From positions 1-22,576 of IMG/VR virus record IMGVR_UViG_3300030098_004278: a stretch of 22,576 nt of DNA; one strand, 5' to 3'. The notes under the pieces were generated by a model. It was not told where the DNA came from. It did no database searches and saw only the letters and a program-made list of their open reading frames with translations. The position numbers and the translations under genes are program-made. Each line of letters opens with the position of its first letter. Within the stretch, counting starts at the first letter, position 1. Below are positions 9,853 to 17,117 of this stretch, in pieces. The DNA is from a virus.

Positions 9853-10156
9853 ATTCTTTTTTCCACCTCCAATATCTAGTGTAGATTTTTTTACAGGCTT
9901 TACAAGCATTACATCTACATCCACCACTATAAGAAACATAGCTTGGATGAGGATTTTCTGTAGAAGAAGCTGATTTTGCTGAATTGCAAGATAAGTGGGA
10001 ATAAGCAATGTTATTTATATCCCAAAACAAATCATTAGATTTATTTAACCATGTCTCAATATGATCAATAGATAACTGTTTATAGTCAGTTATTTTTTCA
10101 TTACATCTGTGACAAGTATCTAATTCTAATTTTTTTACTAAGCTATAAAACAACAT
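9839..10156 (-). CDS. HNH endonuclease with C-terminal cysteine motif; true N-terminus uncertain
   Basis: 105 residues from ATG 10156. CHRC (15-18), LSIDHIETW (D31, H32) and NIAYSHLSCN form a treble-clef HNH nuclease core with structural zinc site. The C-terminal GGCRCNACKACKKIY is a second cysteine motif often appended to phage HNH proteins. Upstream of the ATG the same frame stays open for 26 codons and encodes QLGISYSTASNRLKK, which matches the usual N-terminal helix of this HNH family, but there is no ATG, GTG or TTG in that extension. Either the start is non-canonical, or the protein is made by frameshifting from the preceding gene, or the extension is a relic. Likely a free-standing homing-type or packaging-associated nicking enzyme. 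Confidence 0.75.
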   Translation of the reverse strand: MLFYSLVKKLELDTCHRCNEKITDYKQLSIDHIETWLNKSNDLFWDINNIAYSHLSCNSAKSASSTENPHPSYVSYSGGCRCNACKACKKIYTRYWRWKKEYENR

Positions 10157-10194
10157 CTTTTTAAGTCTATTAGATGCTGTACTATAAGATATGC

Positions 10195-10431
10195 CTAGTT
10201 GTTTGCTTTTCTTTTCGTTGCTGTTTTTGCCGATTTAGGTTTTCTCTCTTTCTTGGTCTTAACAAAGTCCATAAACCCTTTTTCATCATCTTTAAATCTT
10301 ACATATTTTATAAAATTATCTCCAACCATATCAACCATTTCTTGCAGTATTATCAACTGCTGCATTAATATGTCAGTTCTTTTTTCTAATTCTTTTACTG
10401 ATAGTTTTCTATTAATAGGTTTTTTCTTCAT
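10195..10431 (-). CDS. Small helical protein with basic tail (78 aa)
   Basis: ATG 10431 has an AAAGGA ribosome binding site. Residues 10-45 are predicted helical with a heptad-like pattern (KELEKRTDILMQQLIILQEM); the last 18 residues are very basic (KKERKPKSAKTATKRKANN), typical of a nucleic-acid-binding tail. Its 3' end overlaps, in the -1 frame, the coding-like N-terminal extension of the HNH endonuclease. No family recognised. Confidence 0.65.
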   Translation of the reverse strand: MKKKPINRKLSVKELEKRTDILMQQLIILQEMVDMVGDNFIKYVRFKDDEKGFMDFVKTKKERKPKSAKTATKRKANN

Positions 10432-10453
10432 TTAATCCTTTCTTAAGGCGAAA

Positions 10454-10549
10454 GGGAGGCTGGTATGTTGTGATTTGATAATAGAAGGATAATGTGCGAT
10501 TTTGTTCATCTTATCAAGTGCTTATTTTAGGAGGAGTAACCAGCCCCCC
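10454..10549 (-). promoter_or_regulatory. Two-tier structured intergenic RNA element
   Basis: Outer stem: GGGAGGCTGGT (10454-10464) with ACCAGCCCCCC (10539-10549). Inner stem: TTGATAA (10475-10481) with TTATCAA (10511-10517). The single outer mismatch is A:C on the plus strand but G:U in leftward RNA, so the minus transcript is the likely structured form. It fills the gap between the DUF932 stop and the 78-aa gene. There is no T-tract after the stem; it may be a processing, stability or leader element. Confidence 0.5.
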
Positions 10550-10558
10550 AGTTTTTGT

Positions 10559-11401
10559 TTAATATGCTGCTATTGGCCCAGTAGGAACTTTTACTGTTTT
10601 AGCATAGTCCAAGAATCCAGTAGTTAGATAATCATTATTATTGAAATCTGCTACTGTTTGCTTTTCTTTATGCCAAAGAACATGTGTTCCAGCATTAAGT
10701 AGATCCCAAGATGTAATATCTTTACTACCTGTATAATAAGGATCGTTATATATTTGATCTACTACTTTGCCAAGAGTTGATGTAGGAATCTTAGGTATAA
10801 ACTTCTTTCTAATATATCCCATATCATTAATATCAATAGAATCTGTTGTTAATTTACTACATATTCCTGCAAATTCCTTGACATTAGTTCCTGCATGTTT
10901 GATTATTTCAGCTGCTGACTCCATTTCTTCAGCCCAATTTTCATTTTCTTTACTATGCTTAAAGCGATAGCTTTGAAACATTTTCTTAGCCATCATTCCA
11001 TTCTTGCATAACAATCTATATGCAAAGATAGAGAATCTGCCAGATGTTGATCCATCATAACTATTGCTAACCATTACTCCTATACCCAAGTTATCTCCTA
11101 CTTCAACTTCAGCATCTATTTCTTCTGTAGCTTTGTAACATCTCATGAATTGCTTACCATTAAAGAATGTTTTATCTAAAGCAAAGTCTATATCAGAATG
11201 ATCTATAATACTTTCTACCATATTAGTAATTTCTTTATTATTTACTAACATATAGTCTTTACTTACTATGCCTACTTCATTCCAAGGCTTTTCATAATTT
11301 AATTCATTCTTTAGATGAACTGAATAAGCTGATGATTGTAAAGTATCTCCAAATAGAGGTACTTTCTTTATTTCTGCAAATGGGTTGCTAACTTCTTTCA
11401 T
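10559..11401 (-). CDS. DUF932 family protein (phage/plasmid-like)
   Basis: 280 residues. The sequence follows the DUF932/phage-plasmid-like protein pattern: an N-terminal KPWNEVGIVSKDYMLVNN segment, a central NSYDGSTSGRFSIFAYRLLCKNGM, and a C-terminal GTHVLWHKEKQTVADFNNND. The family is widespread in phages and plasmids near replication genes, but its biochemical role is not established. The start overlaps the stop of the Gp157-like gene (TAATG), so both are co-translated with the primase-helicase upstream. Confidence 0.85.
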   Translation of the reverse strand: MKEVSNPFAEIKKVPLFGDTLQSSAYSVHLKNELNYEKPWNEVGIVSKDYMLVNNKEITNMVESIIDHSDIDFALDKTFFNGKQFMRCYKATEEIDAEVEVGDNLGIGVMVSNSYDGSTSGRFSIFAYRLLCKNGMMAKKMFQSYRFKHSKENENWAEEMESAAEIIKHAGTNVKEFAGICSKLTTDSIDINDMGYIRKKFIPKIPTSTLGKVVDQIYNDPYYTGSKDITSWDLLNAGTHVLWHKEKQTVADFNNNDYLTTGFLDYAKTVKVPTGPIAAY

Positions 11402-11892
11402 TATTTTAATCCTTTCACATAAGGGTTCTTCTTTAATTCTACTCCATCAATCTTTTTACCTTTCTTTAGATCTTTGAGTAGATTCTTCTTGTCTAGTTTT
11501 ACTGCTCTATGTTCTACCCAATATTCTTGAGGTATTATAGATTCATCTATTACATTTACAGATGCTGTCTCTAATATCTTTATTGGGTTAAACTCAGAAT
11601 AAGTTGGCATTTTGTCAACAGAAAGATTAGATTCTATGACAAGTTCTTTTAATTTCTTTTGAGCTACTTGTCTTTTCTTTATTTCATCTTCTATTTTCTT
11701 TTTGTATTCTACTGCAAGCTCTATATCTTTATCTAACTTTTTGTAAAACCAATAAACACCATCTTCTTTTACAGCTAACTCATTATACAGTGTAGCTAGC
11801 TGTTCCTTTATCTCTTCTTCGGTAAGGCTAAAGTCATCTTTAGCCATTACTATGTCACTTGTTATATCAATAAAACTTCTTTTTTTTGACAT
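11401..11892 (-). CDS. Siphovirus Gp157-like protein
   Basis: 163 residues. A long charged coiled-coil (about residues 20-90) is followed by ASVNVIDESIIPQEYW, then RAVKLDKKNLLKDLKKGKKIDGVEL. That C-terminal pattern (V..iDE..IP.ey ... DKk.i...lK.G....G.eL) is characteristic of the Gp157 family (PF05565), usually found beside recombination or SSB genes. Exact function is unknown; the family was first linked to phage interference in Streptococcus. Coupled to both neighbours by TAATG overlaps. Confidence 0.75.
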   Translation of the reverse strand: MSKKRSFIDITSDIVMAKDDFSLTEEEIKEQLATLYNELAVKEDGVYWFYKKLDKDIELAVEYKKKIEDEIKKRQVAQKKLKELVIESNLSVDKMPTYSEFNPIKILETASVNVIDESIIPQEYWVEHRAVKLDKKNLLKDLKKGKKIDGVELKKNPYVKGLK

Positions 11893-13649
11893 TAATATCC
11901 TTCCTCTTTTACAATGTTTAAACCATCAAGTCTTAAGTTTACATTTAGTTGTTCTTTTTCTCTGTTAGCAACTGTTTGTATTCTTAGTCTTTTTATCTTA
12001 TTTTTATCCATTTTATCTCTATCGGCATGCAATGAAAGTATTTTATTTGCTGAATAAGCTATTCTAAAGCTACCTCTTGATGCTACTATAGAGTTTTCTG
12101 TTCCTTCTCTTATAGCTCCTTTACTTATTTCAGATACAGTTATCACTACTACATTTTGTCTGATAGCTAAATTTCTTAAGCCTTCAGATATTTCTTCCAT
12201 TTTCATATTAGCATCTTTGTGATTAGTAGCAAGTAATCCCATATGGTCTACTACTACTATTTCAGGTTTTTGAGCTAATACAGATACTCTTTTTTCTATT
12301 TCAAATGGATGACAATTATTAGTATCAAAAGTTAACCATTCAAAGCCTTTGTGAAGACCATTTTTCTTGCCTTTATAATAAGACATTATTTCTTCTTCAC
12401 TCATACCTGTTTTTATTTGTAGAAACCTCATAAATATCTGTCTGGAACTCATTTCAAGTTCTAAGAAATATGTTGGTTTCTTTAATGCACATAGCCAATT
12501 TTGTATTAACATTGTTTTCATTGACTTTGGTGGTGCTTGTATTACAAGTACTTCTCCAGGATAAATAGGAAAATCTTCTCCATACAATGCTCCAAGGTTT
12601 ATAGGTTCAACTTTAGAATCAATAAAATCAAGCAACAAGTCTTCCATTGTTTCTGCTGTTATTGCTTTTTGACTTTTCTTTGAACCATATAATGTACAGC
12701 TAGAATTACAGAAATGATCCATTACTGAATCACTACATCCATATCTATAGCCTTTACCATTGTGACCTGTATAGCAATTTTCAACTATTGTGTCCATTTC
12801 CTTTTTTGGAAATGGTTTGTCTTGCATATCAACTCTTTGTCTGAAGTCTTCCATAACTACTCTTACGACATGTTCTGGATATCTATCTTTAAGCCAAGCT
12901 GCTATTCTTAATGAAACATTATGTCTTGAGCCATAAGAAATACCTTCTAACATCTTTTGTATACAAGGATAATAAAATGAATCTCCTGTTCTGCTACTTG
13001 TTACAACTGGAGTAGTACCAGCTATTTTTACTCTTTTAGTTATATCAAATATAGGAGTTTCTTCTTCATTTTCTATTAAATACCAGTCTGGAATCCTTAC
13101 TTTCTTTGCAAGTTCTTTAATTGTTTCTATATCAGTATGTAATTCAGATTCAGTTATAGGTATTTTAAATAATCCTGATTTACTATTTCTTGTATTAACA
13201 AGTCTTATAATCCTTGTTTTATCTACAACAGCACTATCAGCATAATTAAATATTCCATTAGATGTTAAGCAATCTTTCATTCTAAGATGCAATTCTTTTG
13301 ATGGTTCCCATTTAAAGATACCTTGACTTACTCCTACATGAAATCCTGTTCCAGAAAAGTATAATCTATATATTATATCAAATTCTTTTAAGTATTCACA
13401 TAATCCAATAGTCAATTGTCTTGCTCTTTCAGAGCTGTCGCCATCTACATCAAAGAAAAATTCTTTAGGCATATATATTTTACCACTATATCCTGCCAAA
13501 GTTTGTTTTTCTTTAAAATACTTCATTACATCATCATCATAGTTATATAGACTTGCATAAGTATCTGTTGTGCCTTTCCATTTTATAACATCATCTTCAG
13601 GCATAAAATGGTGTCTATTGGCAATGCCAAATGCAACCTCTTTTATCAT
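11892..13649 (-). CDS. Fused AEP-type primase / DnaB-like replicative helicase
   Basis: 585 residues from ATG 13649 (GGAG binding site). The N-terminal half carries archaeo-eukaryotic primase motifs: FDVDGD (D67, D69), SGTGFHV (99-105, H104) and D143 in DKTRIIRL followed by NSKSGLFKIPI. A PriCT-like helical segment (about 235-290) follows, then four cysteines (C292, C305, C314, C318) that could bind zinc or an Fe-S cluster. The C-terminal half is a RecA-fold DnaB-type motor: Walker A APPKSMKT (372-379), LELEMSSRQIFMRFL, Walker B VVVDH (D468, H469) and a C-terminal R-rich strand. It should prime and unwind at the phage fork. Walker A is degenerate: both usual glycines are replaced (Ala372, Met377). 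Confidence 0.88.
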   Translation of the reverse strand: MIKEVAFGIANRHHFMPEDDVIKWKGTTDTYASLYNYDDDVMKYFKEKQTLAGYSGKIYMPKEFFFDVDGDSSERARQLTIGLCEYLKEFDIIYRLYFSGTGFHVGVSQGIFKWEPSKELHLRMKDCLTSNGIFNYADSAVVDKTRIIRLVNTRNSKSGLFKIPITESELHTDIETIKELAKKVRIPDWYLIENEEETPIFDITKRVKIAGTTPVVTSSRTGDSFYYPCIQKMLEGISYGSRHNVSLRIAAWLKDRYPEHVVRVVMEDFRQRVDMQDKPFPKKEMDTIVENCYTGHNGKGYRYGCSDSVMDHFCNSSCTLYGSKKSQKAITAETMEDLLLDFIDSKVEPINLGALYGEDFPIYPGEVLVIQAPPKSMKTMLIQNWLCALKKPTYFLELEMSSRQIFMRFLQIKTGMSEEEIMSYYKGKKNGLHKGFEWLTFDTNNCHPFEIEKRVSVLAQKPEIVVVDHMGLLATNHKDANMKMEEISEGLRNLAIRQNVVVITVSEISKGAIREGTENSIVASRGSFRIAYSANKILSLHADRDKMDKNKIKRLRIQTVANREKEQLNVNLRLDGLNIVKEEGY

Positions 13650-13668
13650 AATAACTCCTTAGTAGGTT

Positions 13669-13694
13669 AGGGGAAGAATGTTTGTTCTCCCCCT
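13669..13694 (-). terminator. G/C-rich hairpin upstream of the primase-helicase gene
   Basis: AGGGGAAGAA (13669-13678) pairs with TTCTCCCCCT (13685-13694), loop 6 bases. The one mismatch becomes a G:U pair in leftward RNA, giving a continuous 10-bp stem. It lies between the SSB-like stop (13711) and the helicase start (13649). No good T-tract follows on the minus strand, so attenuation, pausing or mRNA protection is as likely as termination. Confidence 0.5.
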
Positions 13695-13710
13695 AGTTGT
13701 ATTCATCTTA

Positions 13711-14229
13711 TTAATCCCAAGGATCTGGGGTGCTACTTTCTGTGGCAGGACTATTATTGAGGTATCTTTTGATTCTTTCTTCGCAAGAAGTTTTCATTCT
13801 TTCTACACCAGCTTCATCAAACTCTTCTAAGTCGTTTTTAAAGACTGAAGGAGCAATTATTTCTGAAACATTAGTATAGCCTTCTTTGTTTTTATAGAAA
13901 TAAACATTTACTTTATTTCCAATTAAGTTTTCAGGTTCATCTTCTATTCCAATAGTCATACTACCATCACTACCTTCAAGAACTTCTTTTATCCCTGAAT
14001 TAGAATATCTGTATAAATTCAATACAGCAAATTCTTCATTAGTATCTTTATTATACTTTTCATGTACTCTTAATTTTAAGCTATCAGGATAGCCATCAAA
14101 GAACACATCTAAATATTTAGTTCCTTCTCCTCCAGAATATTTTCCTGGTGAAGCTTTACTCATTACTACTTCGTGCCATCCTTCTCCAAATGACACTCCT
14201 GTTGTTTTCTTTACAGTTAAGGTTTTCAC
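13711..14229 (-). CDS. SSB-like / DUF669-like ssDNA-binding protein
   Basis: 172 residues from a GTG at 14229 that overlaps the TGA of the ATPase gene (GTGA), so it is coupled. The first 120 residues are beta-rich and fit a single OB-type fold (GWHEVVMSKASPGKYSGGEG, then YLDVFFDGY, LIGNKVNVYFYKN). The C-terminus is a linker ending in PDPWD, an acidic-aromatic tip like that of SSB proteins, which recruits partners. Position between a Sak4-type ATPase and the primase-helicase fits an SSB role. Family assignment is by pattern only. Confidence 0.65.
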   Translation of the reverse strand: MKTLTVKKTTGVSFGEGWHEVVMSKASPGKYSGGEGTKYLDVFFDGYPDSLKLRVHEKYNKDTNEEFAVLNLYRYSNSGIKEVLEGSDGSMTIGIEDEPENLIGNKVNVYFYKNKEGYTNVSEIIAPSVFKNDLEEFDEAGVERMKTSCEERIKRYLNNSPATESSTPDPWD

Positions 14230-14972
14230 TTAGTCCCCTTCCTTATTGTTTTTAAACTATATGTTTTGCCTGATCCAGGTGATCCAATAATTAATATTTT
14301 AGCACCTTTCCAGCCTTTTTTCTTAACAGCATCAATTACTAATTGGTAATCTTGTGGTATTTCTGCATCCAATAATTGAGTTCTGTCTTTAGCATTATCA
14401 TATCTTTCAGTTCTTTGTGTTCTCCACATAAAAGTACTATTACCTTTTAAATCTGTAACAGCTTTAGTATAGAATACAAAGTCAAACCATTTAGATATAT
14501 CTTCTTTACTTGATCCATCTATATATGGTATGAGTTTAGTAGTACCATCATCCATATGTTGTGTTTTACTATGACAATTCATTATTACAATGCCTGGAAT
14601 TTTAGTAAGCATATCTAACATTTTATCTAAATTGTTCTTTAGCTTGCCCCATTCCTTTAATTTCATAGTACCATCTTCAAGAGTTAAAGACCTTTGATAT
14701 TTTTTAGATAACTCAGAAACTGTATCTACTACAATTCCTGATATTTCTGTTTCATTTGCAGGTTTTATCTCTGTTTTTTCTTGCTTTACAGTTGTATTGC
14801 CTATCTTTACTTCTTCTACTACTTTTGTAGGCTTGTACAATTGTTTGATTGTAGCTGAAAACTCTTTCCAACTACCTGATTCTAACATTGGATAACCAAA
14901 TAGTTTTTCAACATCTTTTGGGCCACCTAATGTTTTAGACCCATGCTCTAGGTCAAAATATAATAGCTTCAT
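14226..14972 (-). CDS. Sak4/AAA_24-type ATPase, circularly permuted (P-loop at C-terminus)
   Basis: 248 residues; ATG 14972 has a clear AAGGAG site, so the N-terminus is firm. The order of elements is: KLLYFDLEHGSKTLG (3-17, the strand that normally follows the P-loop helix), SWKEFSATIKQL, Walker B GIVVDTVSELS, KLKNNLDKMLDMLTKIPG, sensor strand IVIMNCHSK, then KWFDFVFYTKAV and WRTQRTERYDNAKDR. All are in the order known for Sak4/AAA_24 recombinases. The P-loop strand and Walker A, KILIIGSPGSGKT (Walker A residues 230-237, bases 14262-14285), come last instead of first. Sak4 proteins are RecA-like single-strand annealing or recombination factors; the adjacent SSB-like gene fits. The family call is confident; the permutation is read directly from the sequence. 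Confidence 0.85.
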   Translation of the reverse strand: MKLLYFDLEHGSKTLGGPKDVEKLFGYPMLESGSWKEFSATIKQLYKPTKVVEEVKIGNTTVKQEKTEIKPANETEISGIVVDTVSELSKKYQRSLTLEDGTMKLKEWGKLKNNLDKMLDMLTKIPGIVIMNCHSKTQHMDDGTTKLIPYIDGSSKEDISKWFDFVFYTKAVTDLKGNSTFMWRTQRTERYDNAKDRTQLLDAEIPQDYQLVIDAVKKKGWKGAKILIIGSPGSGKTYSLKTIRKGTK

Positions 14973-14999
14973 TTATTCTCCTTGGTTGATAAGACAAAG

Positions 15000-15024
15000 A
15001 AAGGACCGCAAATTGCAGTCCTTT
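15000..15024. terminator. Hairpin resembling a bidirectional intrinsic terminator
   Basis: AAAGGAC (15000-15006) pairs with GTCCTTT (15018-15024), and GCA (15008-15010) with TGC (15014-15016); the C:A position between them becomes U:G in leftward RNA. TTTTCT follows on the plus strand and CTTTCTTTG on the minus strand. It separates the small accessory genes from the ATPase-SSB-helicase group and could lower read-through into it. Confidence 0.55.
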
Positions 15025-15069
15025 TCTGCCTGTTAATTTACATTAGAAACACCAAAAAACACAAGTCTT

Positions 15070-15420
15070 TTAATGTATAGTAAAGCCTCCAGAATCTTTA
15101 CAAAAGTCTATAAAATCTAAAACATTATCAAGACTAGCAGGATGACTTCCATTCTCTATTTTTCTTTGTGCTTCATATTCTTCTATCTCGTCTTTAATAA
15201 CATCTATTTTATCTATCAGTCTTTTATATATCTTAATAGCTGTTTTAGCTTGTATGGCACTACCATTGTTCCAATTTCCATATTCCATTTCTTCTTCAGT
15301 TAGTATATCGTCACAATGATTGCATACCAGAGACCACAAGGGTCTCCAGTACCATACATTATTTCTAAAGTAATCACCTTTTTCTGTTTGAGGGTCTAAT
15401 CCATATACATCAAATCCCAT
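15070..15420 (-). CDS. Conserved phage protein, MGFDVYGL...YFRNNVWYWRPLW type (116 aa)
   Basis: The N-terminus MGFDVYGLDPQTEKGDYFRN, then NVWYWRPLW, is a hallmark of a small hypothetical protein family found in many phages. CNHC at about 33-36 could be half of a metal site. The rest is helical. Function unknown. The ATG overlaps the stop of the upstream gene (TAATG) and has GAGGAG before it. Confidence 0.75.
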   Translation of the reverse strand: MGFDVYGLDPQTEKGDYFRNNVWYWRPLWSLVCNHCDDILTEEEMEYGNWNNGSAIQAKTAIKIYKRLIDKIDVIKDEIEEYEAQRKIENGSHPASLDNVLDFIDFCKDSGGFTIH

Positions 15421-15674
15421 TAGTCTTCTCCTCTAAGTTTTTTTTCTAGTTCATCAATAGCATACTCAATATCATTTAAATAATCTGCAGCATTGCCTGT
15501 TTCTCTAATAACTTCATCTAAAGCACTTTTAGAAGAATCTATTTCATTTCTACATCTAGATATTTCTGAGTTCACATCTGGAGTTTCTTGTTTAAATGTT
15601 TTAAGATTTCTTATTACAGATGAAAGTGTATCTGTTACTCTATTAAGTTTATCTATATCACTATTATAAGACAT
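15420..15674 (-). CDS. Small coiled-coil protein (84 aa)
   Basis: Entirely charged/helical with heptad spacing (DKLNRVTDTLSSVIRNLK; DYLNDIEYAIDELEKKL). No catalytic motif. GGAG ribosome binding site; the start lies just after the upstream stop and the end overlaps the next start. Possibly a structural or regulatory partner of its neighbours; no family recognised. Confidence 0.65.
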   Translation of the reverse strand: MSYNSDIDKLNRVTDTLSSVIRNLKTFKQETPDVNSEISRCRNEIDSSKSALDEVIRETGNAADYLNDIEYAIDELEKKLRGED

Positions 15675-15675
15675 A

Positions 15676-16194
15676 TTAAGCTCCTAATTGTGGCACACCT
15701 GCACCTTTTAAGATTCTATTAACTTCAGTTGTTAATCCATCAAGTTCATTTATTCCATGTAGAAGATCACAAGCAGCTCTTTTCTGTTTTTCTAATCTAT
15801 CAATCTCTTTACCTATTTCATTAGATTCAAAGTTCTGTAAAGCTACTTCTTCACAACATTTTCTAAAGCATTCTTCTATAGTTTCTTGACTACTACCTTG
15901 ATACATTGTTGGCCAATCATGATGATAGCCTTTTATATCTAAAGCTCTTTTTATATTGTCATAAACTTGTCTTATAGTAGCATTAAGATCATCAGCTTCT
16001 TTTCTTATTTTTGCATATCTTAACATATTGTCATAGACACCTATTTCTTTAAGATAGCTGTTAAATTGTTTATTCCCCATTTCAGTTACTTGACTAGCAT
16101 TCTTATGCTTAAGTACTGATATTCTATCATTAATAGCTTCATTTATTCTTTCAGTAAAATACTTTCTTTGTTGTACACTTATTTTATTTGACAT
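15676..16194 (-). CDS. Helical hypothetical protein (172 aa)
   Basis: Strong AAGGAG before ATG 16194. Predicted almost wholly alpha-helical with long amphipathic segments (RYAKIRKEADDLNATIRQVY; EIGKEIDRLEKQKRAACDLL) and a His/Trp-containing middle (GYHHDWPTMYQG). No known family. It heads a tight run with the 84-aa and 116-aa genes. Confidence 0.65.
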   Translation of the reverse strand: MSNKISVQQRKYFTERINEAINDRISVLKHKNASQVTEMGNKQFNSYLKEIGVYDNMLRYAKIRKEADDLNATIRQVYDNIKRALDIKGYHHDWPTMYQGSSQETIEECFRKCCEEVALQNFESNEIGKEIDRLEKQKRAACDLLHGINELDGLTTEVNRILKGAGVPQLGA

Positions 16195-16216
16195 TTTTGT
16201 CTCCTTCTTTTATTAT

Positions 16217-16465
16217 TTATAGTACTGGTAATACTTCTTCTTTATCTTTTGTTAAGCAAGTTAATACTCCACCATCATTGCCTTCATCGTCACACATAGC
16301 AATGACTCTTGTTCCGTTATCAAGCATAAATGTAATAGGTCTTTTATCCCAATAATATCTATCACATTCATCTTGTTTCATATATTCTACTCTAACTATT
16401 TGCCTTCCAAGCAAAGCATTTTCTGCTACTTCAGTCCATCTATTTGTTATTTCTTGTTCATTCAT
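16217..16465 (-). CDS. Conserved small phage protein, DDEGN type (82 aa)
   Basis: An N-terminal helix is followed by a small beta sheet: GRQIVRVEYM, RPITFMLDNGTRVIAM, CDDEGNDGGVL. The LxGxxI..V.Y ... LDNG ... DDEGNxGG pattern occurs in hypothetical proteins of many phages. Function unknown. The start overlaps the upstream gene by 8 bases. Confidence 0.7.
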   Translation of the reverse strand: MNEQEITNRWTEVAENALLGRQIVRVEYMKQDECDRYYWDKRPITFMLDNGTRVIAMCDDEGNDGGVLTCLTKDKEEVLPVL

Positions 16466-16598
16466 CTTCTTTATACTCCTCCATATCTTTATAAAGACAT
16501 TCCATTAATTCATCAAGCCTACCTGCATTTAGCATTAATATATATAATGATATTCTATTAGGCTTGTAACCTGCTATTAGTCCTATCTTATCAGACAT
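16458..16598 (-). CDS. Small hypothetical protein (46 aa)
   Basis: ATG 16598 follows AAGGAGAAAATA. The product has a helix with hydrophobic middle (NRISLYILMLNAGRLDELM) and an acidic end (MEEYKEDE). No family recognised. Overlaps the genes on both sides (TAATG upstream, ATGAATGA downstream). Confidence 0.6.
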   Translation of the reverse strand: MSDKIGLIAGYKPNRISLYILMLNAGRLDELMECLYKDMEEYKEDE

Positions 16599-16744
16599 TA
16601 TTTTCTCCTTCTTATTAGTTTCCAATTACCTTCATCTATGACTTTGATAAACATTCTTACCATTAAGTCATCTCTTGTTAGTTCTCCATCCATCCATAAA
16701 TCTTCATCAGGAATTTCTTCCCAATTGTCAAATTCTTCATTCAT
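16598..16744 (-). CDS. Small acidic hypothetical protein (48 aa)
   Basis: Starts at ATG 16744 with GAAGGA nine bases before. Acidic and Trp-rich N-terminal half (DNWEEIPDEDLWMDGELT), basic end (KLIRRRK). The 3' end encodes the ribosome binding site of the next gene, and its TAA overlaps that gene's ATG. Function unknown. Confidence 0.6.
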   Translation of the reverse strand: MNEEFDNWEEIPDEDLWMDGELTRDDLMVRMFIKVIDEGNWKLIRRRK

Positions 16745-16903
16745 TTATATTTTCCTTCTATTTTCTTTCATTATTTCTGATATATATATTTGTTGCAAAT
16801 TATCAAGATGATTTAAATCTTTTTCATTCTTAATAATGCCTTGTTTATCTATTTTATCTTCAAGCTGTTTAATAGCTTTTTCTATTTTATTTATTTCTAT
16901 CAT
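16745..16903 (-). CDS. Small coiled-coil protein (52 aa)
   Basis: ATG 16903 after AAGGAGAATAA. Charged amphipathic helix throughout (EINKIEKAIKQLEDKIDKQG; DLNHLDNLQQIYISEIMKEN), suggesting a helical hairpin. Overlaps the stop of the upstream gene (ATGA). No family recognised. Confidence 0.6.
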   Translation of the reverse strand: MIEINKIEKAIKQLEDKIDKQGIIKNEKDLNHLDNLQQIYISEIMKENRRKI

Positions 16904-17097
16904 TTATTCTCCTTCATTGTATGATGTGTCTTTATCCATATAGATACCTCCAATAAAGAATGGAATATATGATCTTTTAAATCTGATTCATCTTTATCAT
17001 GCATCATAGCAGTTGAAACAGCTTCATGATAATGTTTTTCTTCTATATCTAGATACATATCTACTATTTTAATTAAATGTTTTATAATGCTTTGCAT
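16900..17097 (-). CDS. Small helical, His-rich hypothetical protein (65 aa)
   Basis: First gene downstream of the structured RNA region; TAAGGAG lies directly between the last RNA stem and ATG 17097. Sequence features: EEKHYHEAVSTAMMHDKDES with several His/Asp/Glu, and a C-terminal helix ending WIKTHHTMKENK. Clustered His/Glu might bind metal, but no family is recognised. Its translation could depend on the RNA element immediately upstream. Confidence 0.6.
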   Translation of the reverse strand: MQSIIKHLIKIVDMYLDIEEKHYHEAVSTAMMHDKDESDLKDHIFHSLLEVSIWIKTHHTMKENK

Positions 17098-17117
17098 TTA
17101 TTCTCCTTAAAGTTTAT

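Noticed and set aside
9853-10008. 5' part of the longer frame containing the 30-aa zinc ribbon
   Set aside because: It lies inside the HNH gene in another frame; only the last 30 codons, with the cysteine motif, look coding.
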